DNA from: Akkermansiaceae bacterium
Lineage (GTDB): Bacteria; Verrucomicrobiota; Verrucomicrobiia; Verrucomicrobiales; Akkermansiaceae
Reading direction: 5' to 3'
DNA: 64,000 nucleotides
Assembly: GCA_018402445.1 (NCBI GenBank)
Contig: JAGYIT010000016.1
Span: 244,552 to 308,551, forward strand
Shown: positions 9,645 through 19,932 of the stretch, piece after piece
Layout of the letters: every line of letters starts with the position of its first letter
Position numbering within the stretch: the stretch's first letter is position 1
Position numbers and translations under genes: made by a program
Notes under the pieces: generated by a model
What the model was told of the DNA's origin: nothing
The model's database searches: none
The model's input: only the letters and a program-made list of their open reading frames with translations

Positions 9645-12600
9645 TCACGGCGTCGTGCTCACCACCACCTTGAGCCGCGCGAACAGCTTGCCGCCGTCGC
9701 CAGCCAGCGTGCGCGGGATGGATACGGTGACTTGATGGAAGCCGCCGCCGAGGTCGGTGCTGTCGTCGATGAGCACGCCGTTCGTGCCATGCACGGCCTC
9801 GGCCCAGCCATTCAGGTTCGAGCCGTATTCCACCGTGATGTCCGTGTCGGCATCCGTCGCGGCCGCATTGCGGCGCTTGAAGGTGAAGTTGAAATTGGTC
9901 GCGTTGCTGTTGTCGATGGTGGGCGCGTTGCCGGCGTCATCGCCGCCGTCGGACGGGTCGCCGCCGACCACCCATTCGATGCCCGTCTCAAGCCCGCCGC
10001 CGTCGAAATCAAGGGCCGGGTCGCTGTCGGTCAGGCCAGCGAAGGCATCCGCCCAGCCGCCGAAGGGACCGCCAGGCGCGGAGGGCTGCCCGCCGAAGCG
10101 CACCTCGCCGATCCCCGCGTAGGTGTCGCCACCGTTCTGCAGGTTGTCGAACCTGACGTGCGTGACGTTGGCATGCGTCCCCAGGCTGAAGAACTCCGCG
10201 GCACTGCCGGGCGTTCCGAGGGTGATCGTCGATGGCGTGGAGTAGGTGACCCCGTCCGGGGAAAACGAAATGTCGAAGGCCGTGAGCGATCGCGAGGCGG
10301 TGCCGCCCCAGTAAGACCAGTAATAGAGGGAGCCCACGGTGCTGGGGGCGGGCAGCTGATAGCTGATCACGTTGCCGGCCCTCGTTCCCAGCCACGAATA
10401 ATTGTTGCTGTTGGACGGCGTGCCCACGTGCGTCCAGTCGAGGGCGCTTGGAGCGGAGGAGTTCAGGCCGGAGGAGTTGATCGTGTTGACGATCGGATAG
10501 GCGGACAGCGAACTCGTGGCGGTGACGCCCGAAGGCGTGAGGATCGAGCCGGCAACGCCTGTTGTGAGGGAGCCTGGCAGCGACCAGACCTCCCCCCCGG
10601 CTCCCGTGGCATGGAAGCGGACGAAATACGTCACATTCTCCGCCAGGCCCGTGAGGAGGTGGGAAATGGCGCTACTGGCTGCGGCCCGATGCCCGCAGTG
10701 TTGCTCCACCCGGCCGGTCCGGGTCCATGATCGATGGTGTCCCAATAGACGGTGACCGCATCGACCGGTTGACTGACGCTGGTGGACACCATGGCCTGGC
10801 CGGATTGGATATTGGACGCAGTGGGTTGGGCGAGGGACAGCGGGCCGACACTCCCGAAGCGGACTTCCGACAACCCGATCCAGCTCGGATCGCCGAAGTT
10901 CGTGATGTTGTGGAAACGGATGTGGGTGACACCGGACTGCTGGGCAAAGCCGAGTGTCTGCACCGGGGTGGGGGGCGCGCCGGTCCCCTGCGCCAGGGCG
11001 AGCGTGATGGTGGTGGGGAAGGTGACCCCGCCATCCGTCGAGAACGACACGTCGAAGGTATTGAATCCCCGTGATGTCAGACCCCCCCGATCATACTGCC
11101 AGAGGTGCGCTGCCGCGACCGTCGCCGCGGCCGGCAGGGTGAAGACGATCCCGTTGCCGGTGGCGGAGCCCAGGAAGTAGTCGGCCGAGGTGTTGCCCGG
11201 CTCCGAGTGCGTCTGGGTGAGAATGTCGCCGCTGCCGGAGAGGCCGCTACCGTCGATCAGCTTGTCGGCCCGCCGACTAAGCATCGATGGAGTTCACCGC
11301 CACCGCCTCGATCGGGGTGATCACCCCGTCGAGCGTCACTCCGGTCGGGAAACTGCGCGCCACCGACCACGAGTAGCCGGTCGCCCCGGTGGTGAAAAAC
11401 CGGTAAGTGTAGCTGGTGGTCGCATCGAGCCCGGTGATGGTGTGGCTCAGCGTGTCGCCCGGGTTGGCCGGGCCGAGGGAGGCGGAGCCGCCGCCGGGGG
11501 CATTCTGCCAGGTCGCCACGTCCGAATCGCCCTGGTCGTCGTAGGCCCACACCACGATGTTGGCAGTCGCCGGTGCCTGGCTGAGCGGGCAGGTCACGGT
11601 CGCGCCATCGGCGAAGATCGCGGTGGTGACCGGGGTTCCGAGGAGCGGCGGCGGGTTTTCCCAGGGAGTCTGGAAAGTTCCCGGCGCGGACCACGCCTCG
11701 GCTGCGGGCGAGCCACTGGTGGCGTGGAAACGGAAGACGTAGTTGGTGAACTCGCTCAGGCCGCCCAGCACCGCCTGCACCGGTCCGGCTGCCGTCGCGC
11801 CGAGCGTGAGGCTGTTGGCCCAGCCGCTGCTGGTGGCGCCGCGGTCGACCTGGTCCCAGTAGATCGTGACTCCGGAGGCGGCGATGTTGACGTTGGTCGA
11901 GAGGGTGGCGCCGTTGAAGACGGTGGAGACGACCTCCGGGGCGTCCAGCCAGAGCGGGCTGGCGGCCAGGTAGCCGTTGTCCACCACCGCCTTGCCGACG
12001 CGCCAACCGATCTCGAGGTAGTTCTCGGCCCGGCCGTTGAAATGCGACCCGCCGTCCAGCGTGAACGGATAGCCCTGTGCGCTCCAGTCGTTGCCGAGCA
12101 GGTTGTTGTTTTCGATGAAGACCGCCGTCCCGGGAAGTTCGGTGTTGAGGGTCGCCACGGCATTGGCACGGGCCGTGTTCATTTCGGCATTCTGGTCCGC
12201 CGACTCGGGCACGATCACCGGCAGGTCGGCCGGAATGCGCGGGTCGGAGGCGCGGAGGTCATGCACAAGATCCACCAGGTTCTCCTCATACTCGTAGCGC
12301 ATGTTCGCATTGAGGGCGTCGTTCCAGCCCTGCAGCCAGACGAACCCGCAGATTTCATAGCCGGTGGCACTGTTGTAGCCGTTCAACAGTCCGTCGTCGC
12401 CGAGGTCGGCGTCGAGATCGTCGAGCAGGGCAGCGAAGACGTTCACGGTGTTGGTGAAGTCGATGCCGACGCTCCCGCCGCGCGCGGCCACCGCCGAGGG
12501 CGGCCGGAAATCGACCGCCAGGCTGCGCCCCCCGTGGTTCGACTTCACGAGCAGGATCGGGGAAGCCTCGACATCGGCGAGGTGGATCCCCATGCCGAGT

Positions 12601-13007
12601 TCGGGGCCAAACGAGGACTTTGCGTTGCTCTCGCCAAACCCGGGGCCGAGGGGCAGGATGGCGGTGCTCCACGCCCCCTGGTCGGTCTGCGGGGTCGGCT
12701 CGACCCGGCGCATGGTGCCGTCGATCGAGTCATACTGCACCGCCCAGGCGTCGGTCCGCGGGCTGAGCCAACTCGCCGCCAGCGAGCCCTTGAAGGTGTA
12801 GTCTGCGGCCGGCAGGATCGCCACGTAGCCGGGGGTATCGAGGAGATACTCGAGGGTCGGGATCGAGGAAGAATTCTCGGCGGTGTAGGTGTAGGCATGG
12901 CCCTCCATGTTCGACTGCCCGGCCAGCAGGAAGACCTTCAGGCAGTTCTGGGCCGTGGCTGGGGCCATGCCGAGCAGAACGAGGATGGCAAGATGTTTGC
13001 GTTTCAC
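9645..13007 (-). CDS. Mosaic SASA-family secreted protein, interrupted by two frameshifts
   Basis: Three minus-strand frames join into one product of about 1120 residues. The first (13007 to 11277) has a signal peptide, the SASA blocks FLLAGQSNMEGHAYTY and FVWLQGWND, a terminal GGSHFNGRAEN block, and two fibronectin-III-like repeats. The second (about 11280 to 10680) has a discoidin-like module ending in LSEVRFG and half of another FN3-like repeat. The third (about 10680 to 9645) has the other half (AISHLLTGLAENVTYFVRFH), a second discoidin-like module and a C-terminal DFDGGGLETGIEWVVGG module. The breaks near 11280 and 10680 sit where the intact neighbour (13111-16624) reads straight through. 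Either the gene is inactive or the sequence has two indels. The likely activity is sugar de-acetylation at the cell surface. Confidence 0.75.
10091..10540 (-). repeat. Module B copy 1 (about 450 bp)
   Basis: This stretch encodes the discoidin-like module starting SAYPIVNTINSSGLNSSA and ending YAGIGEVRFGG. It matches 14391-14840 base for base over most of its 450 bp, without length change, as judged by eye. Confidence 0.8.
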
Positions 13008-13035
13008 TAATTTATAAATTGGGAGTTTGATGAAC

Positions 13036-13502
13036 GGTTGTCTGTTTGGGATTCGGTGGTCATTGGGAAGCTGGATACTGGGAATTCCCGCGTCAGTGGA
13101 TCGGAAGCGCTTAGGGCGACGTGGTCACCGTCACCTTGAGGCACGCGAACAGCTTGCCTCCCGTCGCCAGCGCGCGTGGGATCGCGACGTTGACTTGGTG
13201 GAAGCCGCCACCGAGGTCGGTGGTGTCATCGATCGTCACGCCGTTCGTACCATGCACGGCCTTGCTCCAGCCACTGAGGTTCGAGCCGTATTCCACGGCG
13301 ATGTCGGTGTTGGCGTCGGTCCCGGCCGCATCGCGGCGCTTGAAGGTGAAGATGAAGTGGGTCGCGTTGCCGTTGTCGAAGGTCGGCGCGTTGCCGGGGT
13401 CGTCGGAGCCGTCGGTCGGGTCGCCACCCACGACCCACTCGATGCCCGTGTCCAGTCCACCGCCGTCGAAGTCGAGGGTCGGGCTGTCGTCGGTCAGGGT
13501 GC
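13036..13502 (-). repeat. Tail-plus-spacer repeat copy 1
   Basis: This stretch covers the C-terminal DFDGGG module and about 75 bp of downstream spacer. It matches 17413-17879 including the non-coding part (shared GGTCATTGGGAAGCTGGATA). The coding part alone is also similar to 9645-10030. Confidence 0.78.
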
Positions 13503-16500
13503 CGGACCACGGGCCGGCCGCCCAGGTGCCGTATGGGGCGCCCGGAGTGGTGGTCTGCCCGCCGAAGCGCACCTCGCCCAAACCCGCATTCGTCGCGCCA
13601 TTAAAGGCGGAAAAGTTATTGAACTTGATATGAGTGACGCCGGACTGGACGGCGAATGTCCGGGTCTGCACGGATTCGTGCGTCTGGGTGCCCTGGGTGA
13701 AGCCGCTCAACGGAACTGGCGTACCATAACTTGCCCCGCCATCGGTCGAGAAGGAGATGTTGAACGCGGAGGTGCCGAAGTTGTTGAAGGTGGCGTTGGC
13801 CGTGTCCGTGTATTGCCAGACATGAACCGCGTCGATGGTGTAAGTCCCGCCCAGATTGAAGACCAGCGGCTGGGTCCTGTTCAGTTGGCTGATGCCGCCG
13901 ATCCAGGCCGGATTGGCTCCCGTGCCGGTGGAGGGCGCGTGGGTCTGCGTGAGGACGTCGCCAACGCCGCTCAAACCCGAGCCGTTGATCACATTGATGG
14001 TGGGGAACCCGCCGGCGTTGGCAGTGTGCCCCGTCACGCCGACCGGCTGGATCACTGTGCCGACAGGCGGGTTCTCGAAGGGAGTGGTAAAGGTGCCGGC
14101 CGCAGACCAGGCCTCTTCGGCCGGGCTGATGATGCCTGCGTGGAAACGGAAGAAGTAGGCCGTGTTTTCCACGAGTCCGGTGAGCAGGTGGCTGATCGCG
14201 CCGGCGGGATATCCCCCGAGACTCAAGCTGCCCGTCCACCCGGCCGGAGTGGCACCGTGATCGGTGGTGTCCCAATACAAGGTGACGGTATCGACGGCCG
14301 CGTTGACACTGGTTGACAGCATGGCCCGGTCGAACCCGATGTTCGAGGCCGCGGGAGGATCCAGGGCGAGCGGAACCGGCCCCGAGCTGCCGCCGAAGCG
14401 CACCTCGGCGATTCCCGCGTAGGTGTCGCCACCGTTCTGCAGGTTGGCGAACTTGACGTGCGTGACGTTGGCATGCGTCCCCAGACTGAAGAACTCCGCG
14501 GCACCGCCGGGCGTTCCCAGGGTGATCGTCGATGGCGTGGAGTAGGTGACGCCGTCCGAGGAGAACGAGATGTCGAACGCCGTGAGCGATCGCGAGGCGG
14601 TTCCGCCCCAGTAGGACCAGTAAAACAGGGAGCCCACGGTGCTGGGGGCAGGCAGTTGATAGATGATCACGTTGCCGGCTTTCGTTCCCAGCCACGAATA
14701 ATTATTGCTGTTGGACGGCGTGGCCACGTGCGTCCAGTCGAGGGCGCTTGGAGCGGAGGAGTTCAGGCCGGAGGAGTTGATCGTGTTGACGATCGGATAG
14801 GCGGACAGCGAGTGCGTGGCGGTGACGCCGGCCGGCGTGACGATGTCCGGCTCGGCGAGGGTGGTGAAACTGCCGGCCGCCGACCAACCGATCCCGAAGG
14901 CGTTCTCCCCGCGGAAGCGGCAATGATACGTGGTGGAGGGATCGAGCCCGCTCATCACGCCGGCGAGGACCGCTCCCGGATCGGCGGACCCCACCGACAC
15001 CGAGCCACCGCCCGGGGCGCTCGTCCAAGTTGCGACATTCGACTCGCCCTGATCATCGTGAGCCCAAACGAGGGTGCAGGTATCGCAGGATGCCTGGCTG
15101 AGCGAAGAACTCGCCGTGGCTTGGCCAAAAGTGATCGCGGTAACCGACGGATTCCCCAGCACGGGGGCGACCGCCAGAGTGGTGGTGAAATTCCCCGCCG
15201 CCGACCAAGCGGAGCCGAAACCGTTCGTAGCGTGGAAGCGGTAGAAATACTGCATGCCATCGGCGAGCCCGTTGATGACGTGGCTCAGGACGTCTCCCGG
15301 ATTGGCGGAGCCCAGGGAAACCGAGCCGCCGCCGGAAGCGCTTGTCCAGGTCGCGAGAGTCGATTCGCCGTGGTCACTGTGGGCCCACACCAGTGTGGAG
15401 GTGGTGGAAGGTGCCTGGCTCAGCGGGCTGCTTACTGTGGCCCCTTCGTGCGTGATCGCGGTCGTCGCCGGGGTGCCGATAACCGGCGGGAGGGAAACCA
15501 CCGTACCACCGGTGAAATCCTGGCCGGCGAGGTCCGCCCCGGCCAGCACCACGTTGAGGGTGGGCGTCGGGAAGGTGTAGCTGGGATGCGACACCGCCAC
15601 CTCTCGCGAACCATCAATCAGACCCGGCAAGACGTAGTTTCCACTTGCGTCGGAGAAAACCCAATGAGTGGCACCGCTCTGGATGCGGGCTCCGGAGATC
15701 GGGTTGCTGCCGGAATCGCTCACCGTCCCGCTGATGCTCGAGGTGCCGGGGCGATTGGCGATCGTCTCGCTAAGCCAGGCCCGGAGACGGGCGCGGACGT
15801 CGGTCACGGATGGGGCGTTGGTGCTCGCGACCGCCCCATTCGCGTCCGTGATCCATTCATCCGTGTGGCCGGTAGCTGCCAGTGCATGCCATTCAACAGG
15901 GAATCCCGCATTTTCCATGGCAGTGATGCCGGCCGGCGTACTGGCCGGGACGTTCGAGAAGCCGTCGTTCTCGCCATAGGTGACGAAGGACGTGCGACCG
16001 CTCATGCGCGCGAAACGCGCCGCCTCATCCCCCTCGGTGGTCCAGTTGAACCCGTCGAGCTGTCCGAGGGGCAGGTATGCGAGCCAGATATCGGCGATTT
16101 GGTCGTTCCAATGACCGATATGTCCGATGGCAAGCGAACCGCGCGAGAATCCGGTCGCGAACACCGCCGCCGGATCACCACCGTAATCCTCGAGGATGCG
16201 GGCAAGATTGATCCGGGTGTAGTCGGCGGCCGTGTCCTGGCTGACGCCCCACCACATTATCGCGTTGCTGGCAGGGCTTGTGGCCGTCGTCGGGAAGGGC
16301 ATCGTCACCCAGATGAAGCCTGCGCCACCCGACTGGTAGAATCCGAGGTGCGTGTCCTCGACCGTGCCTGCGAGTCACGCCCGAACTGTTTGGGGCCCAC
16401 TCGACGATCACGGGATAGGTATTGCCCGCCACCCAGTCGGTTGGCAGGTAGAGCGTGTGATAGACGTTCGTGCCAGTCCATTCGGGGGGAGTAACGCGGA

Positions 16501-16624
16501 CCCGCTTGCCCGCAGCGGGTGCATCATTGGTCACGGGCGGCGGAGTGGCGCATTCCGCGGCTATCGCCAGATAGAATGAGGCGATTCCTGCCATCTGCCA
16601 CGGCTGGAGTGAGAGGATTTTCAT
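13111..16624 (-). CDS. Mosaic alpha/beta-hydrolase (esterase-like) secreted protein, one N-terminal frameshift
   Basis: The start at 16624 gives a signal peptide and YHTLYLPTDW, and this frame breaks near 16365-16372. The next frame picks up as EDTHLGFYQSGGAGFIWV and runs to 13111, for about 1170 residues in total. Features in order: alpha/beta hydrolase with nucleophile elbow GFSRG and a late ATGHTDEW histidine; a carboxypeptidase-regulatory-like repeat (SISGTVSDSGSNPISGARI); two FN3-like repeats; a discoidin-like module; another FN3-like repeat; a second discoidin-like module; and the C-terminal DFDGGGLDTGIEWVVGG module. It is probably a surface esterase with several binding modules. Two of its modules are almost identical in DNA to neighbouring genes. 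The single break could be a sequencing indel. Confidence 0.77.
13561..14047 (-). repeat. Module A copy 1 (about 487 bp)
   Basis: This stretch encodes the discoidin-like module beginning PVGVTGHTANAGGFPTINVI and ending NAGLGEVRFGG in the esterase mosaic. The PEP-CTERM gene at 16828-17314 has a colinear copy of the same length with few substitutions. Confidence 0.82.
14391..14840 (-). repeat. Module B copy 2 (about 450 bp)
   Basis: This is the partner of 10091-10540 inside the esterase mosaic gene. The near identity at DNA level, not only protein level, points to recent duplication or gene conversion between neighbouring genes. Confidence 0.8.
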
Positions 16625-16746
16625 GGTTTCTGATGCCTGATGAATCGGCGGGTTTTTGTTTGCAATGTCACGAATCCCTCACACGCGAGCACGCTTGGCG
16701 CCCCGCGGTGGTCCGGGCAGAGGTAATCTGTTTGCGGGTGCGGGCT

Positions 16747-17385
16747 TCACTTCAGACGCCGCCTGACCAGAAGCCCGCCGAGCCCCAGAATGGAGAGAAG
16801 AGCGGCGGACGGTTCGGGAATCACATCGCCGAATCGCACCTCGCCCAAACCCGCATTGGTCGCACCATTGAAGGCCGAAAAGTTATTGAACTTGATATGA
16901 GTGACGCCGGACTGGACGGCGAAGGTCCGGGTTTGCACGGATTCGGTCGTCTGGGTGCCTTGGGTGAAGCCGGTCAACGAGATCGTCGGACCATAGCTCG
17001 TCCCGCCGTCGGTCGAGAAGGAGATATTGAACGCGGAGGTGCCGAAGTTGTTGAAGGTGGCGCTGGCCGTGTCCGTGTATTGCCAGACATGAACCGCGTC
17101 GATGTTGTAAGCCCCGCCCAGATTGAAGACCAGCGGCTGGATGCTGTTCAGTTGGCTGATGCCGCCGATCCAGTGCGGATTGGCACCCGTGCCGGTGGAG
17201 GGCGCGTGGGTCTGCGTGAGGACGTCGCCGACGCCGCTCAAACCCGAGCTGTTGATCACATTGATGGTGGGGAACCCGCCGGCGTTGGCAGTATGCCCCG
17301 TCACGCCGACCGGCACGACAATGGCGGCATTCGCAAGGCCGACGGGGCCAAGGATAGACAGGATGGCAAGATGTTTGAGTTTCAT
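16747..17385 (-). CDS. PEP-CTERM sorting-domain protein with one discoidin-like module
   Basis: The 212-residue product has a signal peptide (MKLKHLAILSILGPVGLANA), a single beta-rich module of about 165 residues, and a C-terminal tail PEPSAALLSILGLGGLLVRR. That tail has the PEP motif, a hydrophobic helix and a basic end, which is the PEP-CTERM signal recognised by exosortase systems for surface sorting. The module is almost identical in DNA to one inside the esterase mosaic downstream. No exosortase gene is in the window. A sugar- or matrix-binding surface protein is inferred from the galactose-binding-like pattern; this fold assignment is not proven. Confidence 0.88.
   Translation of the reverse strand: MKLKHLAILSILGPVGLANAAIVVPVGVTGHTANAGGFPTINVINSSGLSGVGDVLTQTHAPSTGTGANPHWIGGISQLNSIQPLVFNLGGAYNIDAVHVWQYTDTASATFNNFGTSAFNISFSTDGGTSYGPTISLTGFTQGTQTTESVQTRTFAVQSGVTHIKFNNFSAFNGATNAGLGEVRFGDVIPEPSAALLSILGLGGLLVRRRLK
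16828..17314 (-). repeat. Module A copy 2 (about 487 bp)
   Basis: This copy makes up nearly the whole mature part of the PEP-CTERM protein. It is colinear with 13561-14047. The same module therefore occurs once with a PEP-CTERM tail and once inside a large enzyme with a different tail. Confidence 0.82.
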
Positions 17386-17412
17386 CGATTTGTGGGTTGG
17401 AAGTTGGATGGA

Positions 17413-17879
17413 TGGTTGTCTGTTTTGGATTCGTTGGTCATTGGGAAGCTGGATACTGGGAATTCTCGCGTCAGTAGATCGGAAGCGCTCAGGGCGCCGT
17501 GGTCACCGTGACCTTGAGGCGCGCGAACAGCTTGCCACCCGTCGCCAGCGTGCGCGGGATCGACACGTTGACTTGGTGGAAGCCGCCACCGAGGTCGGTG
17601 CTGTCATCGATCGTCACGCCGTCCGTGCCATGCACGGCCTCGGCCCAGCCACTGAGGTTCGAGCCGTATTCCACAGCGATGTCCGTGTTGGCGTCCGTCC
17701 CGGCCGCATCGCGGCGCTTGAAGGTGAAGATGAAGTGGGTCGCGTTGCTGTCTGCGAAGGTCGGCGCGTTGCCAGCGTCGTCGGAGCCGTCGGTCGGTCG
17801 CCGCCGACCACCCACTCGATGCCCGTGTCCAGTCCACCGCCGTCGAAGTCGAGGGTCGGGCTGTCGTCGGTCAAGGTGG
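17413..17879 (-). repeat. Tail-plus-spacer repeat copy 2
   Basis: This is the partner of 13036-13502. Conservation of the non-coding spacer shows that a whole gene end was duplicated in tandem. The copy ends at the IS110-family element boundary. Confidence 0.78.
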
Positions 17880-17880
17880 C
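17489..17880 (-). pseudogene. C-terminal remnant of a third mosaic gene, cut by the IS110-family element
   Basis: The minus-strand frame encodes only the C-terminal module (SPTLDFDGGGLDTGIEWVVG, then NATHFIFTFKRRDAAG, VEYGSNLSGW and GGKLFARLKVTVTTAP). It is over 90 percent identical to the end of the esterase mosaic gene by eye. A one-base loss in a G-run near 17797 breaks the frame relative to that copy. Coding similarity stops exactly at 17879-17880, where the IS110-family element begins. The sequence beyond the element's far end does not continue the gene, so a deletion or rearrangement accompanied or followed insertion. Confidence 0.82.
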
Positions 17881-17937
17881 TGCTAGATGACATGGGGTTG
17901 TCAGGCGGGGGTGGAAACCGCCAACCTGATCACCGTC

Positions 17938-19017
17938 ATGAAACATTACAAAATCACCAATACCGAATCCTACGAATCAATCAAGCTCGGGATCGACGCC
18001 CACGCGAAGTGGTATTACGTCGCCCGGCAACTCGACGGGGCGACCCCGCAACCGGTGCAGAAGATGGACTTTGAGGGCCTGCTGCATTTCGTGGCCAGGC
18101 AGAAGCGAATGGCTCGCGAAGTCCACACCTGTTACGAGGCGGGAGCCTTCGGTTACCACCTGCACCACCGACTCACCGCCTTGGGGGTGACCAATTACGT
18201 CGTGCAGCCGCAGGACTGGGACGAGCGCGGCAAGGGAGTGAAGAACGACCGGATCGACGCCCAGGCACTCTGCCAGCGGCTCGACCGCTACGTGCGCGGC
18301 AACCGCAAGGCGTTCAGCGTGGTGCGGGTGCCCACTGCGGAGGAGGAACGCGAGCGGGCCATCAGCCGCCAACGCCAGCAACTGGTGCGCGAGCGGCAGC
18401 GACTGCAGGCGATGGGCCGCAGCCTGCTGGCCATGCACGGCATCCATGTGAGCGGCAAGTGGTGGCAGGGCAAGACCTGGAGCAAAATCCGCAGCGAGGC
18501 ACCGGAGTGGGTGATCGAGCGCCTGGAGGTTTTCAGCCGTCTCATCGCGCCGTTGGAAGTCGAGTCAGCGAAGCTCACCTCACAGATCGAGGCGGCGGCG
18601 GCGGACCAGAAGATCCCCAAAGGAGTCGGGCCGTTGACCTTCGAGGTTTTGCGCCGTGAGGTCGGCGACTGGTCGCGCTTCACCAACCGCAGGCAGGTTT
18701 CGAGTTATACCGGACTGTGCCCGCGCGAGCACAGCAGCGGCGGGAAACGAAGATCCGGCAGCGTCAGCAAGAGCGGCAACCCGAGGGTGCGCGCGATGCT
18801 GGTGGAAATGGTCTGGCGCATGACACGCTGGCAACCGGGCTACCACGGATTGCAGAAGTGGCTGCCGGTGCTCACCGATCCGGCGCGCGGCGGTGCGGCA
18901 CGCAAAAAGGCGGTGGTTGCCATCGCCCGGCAACTCGCCGTGGACCTATGGCGCGTGTTCACCGGGCAAACCACCGCGGAGAACCTCGGCCTCGTTTATC
19001 TCCCTGATGCCGCATGA
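17938..19017 (+). CDS. IS110-family transposase (DEDD recombinase)
   Basis: The 359-residue protein is read from ATG 17938 (MKHYKITNTESYESIKLGID); the frame is open 17 codons further up but without a better start. The N-terminal RuvC-like domain shows the acidic residues expected for the DEDD family: GIDAHAKWY, CYEAGAFGYHLH and KNDRIDAQALCQRL. The C-terminal transposase_20 domain contains GVGPLTFEVLRREVGDW, then YTGLCPREHSSGGKR and SVSKSGNPRVR, which includes the conserved serine. Members of this family recombine DNA guided by a structured RNA made from the element's own non-coding end. The length is close to the family norm, and the gene appears intact. Confidence 0.93.
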   Translation: MKHYKITNTESYESIKLGIDAHAKWYYVARQLDGATPQPVQKMDFEGLLHFVARQKRMAREVHTCYEAGAFGYHLHHRLTALGVTNYVVQPQDWDERGKGVKNDRIDAQALCQRLDRYVRGNRKAFSVVRVPTAEEERERAISRQRQQLVRERQRLQAMGRSLLAMHGIHVSGKWWQGKTWSKIRSEAPEWVIERLEVFSRLIAPLEVESAKLTSQIEAAAADQKIPKGVGPLTFEVLRREVGDWSRFTNRRQVSSYTGLCPREHSSGGKRRSGSVSKSGNPRVRAMLVEMVWRMTRWQPGYHGLQKWLPVLTDPARGGAARKKAVVAIARQLAVDLWRVFTGQTTAENLGLVYLPDAA

Positions 19018-19145
19018 CGCGGATCCATCCCAACCCCACACCCATTCCTTACCAACCATGAGTCACTAACATTTTCCGACCGGCCACCGCCGCAACGAAT
19101 GTCGCGCGTCTGAGAAATTCCATGAACGTGCCAACCACGTCCGAC
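19018..19145 (+). ncRNA. Candidate guide (bridge/seek) RNA region of the IS110-family element
   Basis: This is the only non-coding stretch of the element long enough to encode the RNA that IS110/IS1111 transposases use to choose targets. The assignment rests on position alone; no structure was computed. The stretch contains GC-rich potential arms (CCGACCGGCC and GCGCGTC). The expected test would be pairing between its loops and the flanks around CTGCTAGATGA. Confidence 0.35.
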
Positions 19146-19156
19146 TGCTAGATGAG

Positions 19157-19884
19157 ACCGCTTTTCCCTTCCCCGACCCGAATCAGTCACCTGGCGCTTT
19201 GCGATCAAGCAAACGCGCGGATAGCAGGCTGCGTTCGCCGGAACCCCGGCGAAGCCACCCAGGAAGGAAAGACATTCGTATCCGCCGTGTCCGGCTCCAC
19301 AAATCCTCACTCCCGCGAGGTGGACCCGCTCCATTCCCGGGACCGTCATGGGGGCGCTGCCCCCAAACCCCCGGAGTTTTCCGCATTGGGCCAAGGGGCA
19401 AGCGCCTCAATAAAACGTGCCGCGCCGCAGGCAAAACCGACGGCACGACACGGAGGCAAAGACCCCTTTGGCATCGTCCGCCGCTCCGGTTGCCCTCCGG
19501 CAGAGCCGTATCCTGCGGACGATAAGGAACCATAACCCACATCAAGCCGCATCGCCAATTCTTCAATCCACTATCAACCCGCAAATCCAGCCGGACTAAG
19601 CAAGTCGGCTAAAACCTGAAAATATACACAATTTCCACATCAACCCTTGACCAACCTCATAGCAGGAATTTGCTTTCTGCGGGAGGCCCCTGAAAGAGCC
19701 ATTGGAGCAGACCGGAGGGCGGGGAAAAGGGGGTTGCGGGGGAAAAGGGGGATTTGGATAGAGCTGAAGGGCTGGAAACTGAAACGCCGAAAGGAAGTAT
19801 GCTCCGCAAAACGCCGCGATTGGCGGGATCGGGAGAATTTACTGCCGCATTCATTTGCCACGTATGTAGCTCTCCAGACCGCTT
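19157..19884. other. Non-coding stretch between two insertion sequences
   Basis: Open frames occur on both strands here, but none has family motifs, a plausible start region or consistent codon use. The sequence contains low-complexity G-runs and C-runs and looks like debris between the IS110-family and IS91-family elements. I see no gene in it. Confidence 0.6.
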
Positions 19885-19904
19885 TGCCAAGCTTTTTTTT
19901 GGCA
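19885..19904. other. Hairpin downstream of IS91 transposase (possible ori end)
   Basis: TGCCAA at 19885-19890 and TTGGCA at 19899-19904 flank a T-rich loop, about 30 bp past the transposase stop. IS91-family elements carry a hairpin-bearing origin at the 3' end of the transposase. A simple transcription terminator is the alternative. Confidence 0.35.
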
Positions 19905-19932
19905 TCGGTTGTTTTTTTTTCCGCCGGGCGGG

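Larger units (their letters stand above)
17880..19145 (+). mobile_element. IS110-family insertion sequence
   Basis: The element carries one DEDD transposase gene. The 11-base string CTGCTAGATGA occurs at 17880-17890 and again at 19146-19156, so the unit between them is about 1266 bp with one direct repeat at each junction. Only 58 bp precede the transposase start, while about 128 bp follow its stop. The long non-coding tail on the downstream side resembles the IS1111 subgroup. Exact ends are uncertain within the repeat. Confidence 0.7.

Noticed and set aside
11190..13010. 606-residue plus-strand open frame opposite the second SASA gene
   Set aside because: It is antisense to the GQSNM-containing protein and has no domain text; the same holds for 14458-16494 opposite the esterase gene.
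19152..19595. Several overlapping frames of 60-130 residues between the two insertion sequences
   Set aside because: No start context, motifs or matching codon use; called non-coding.
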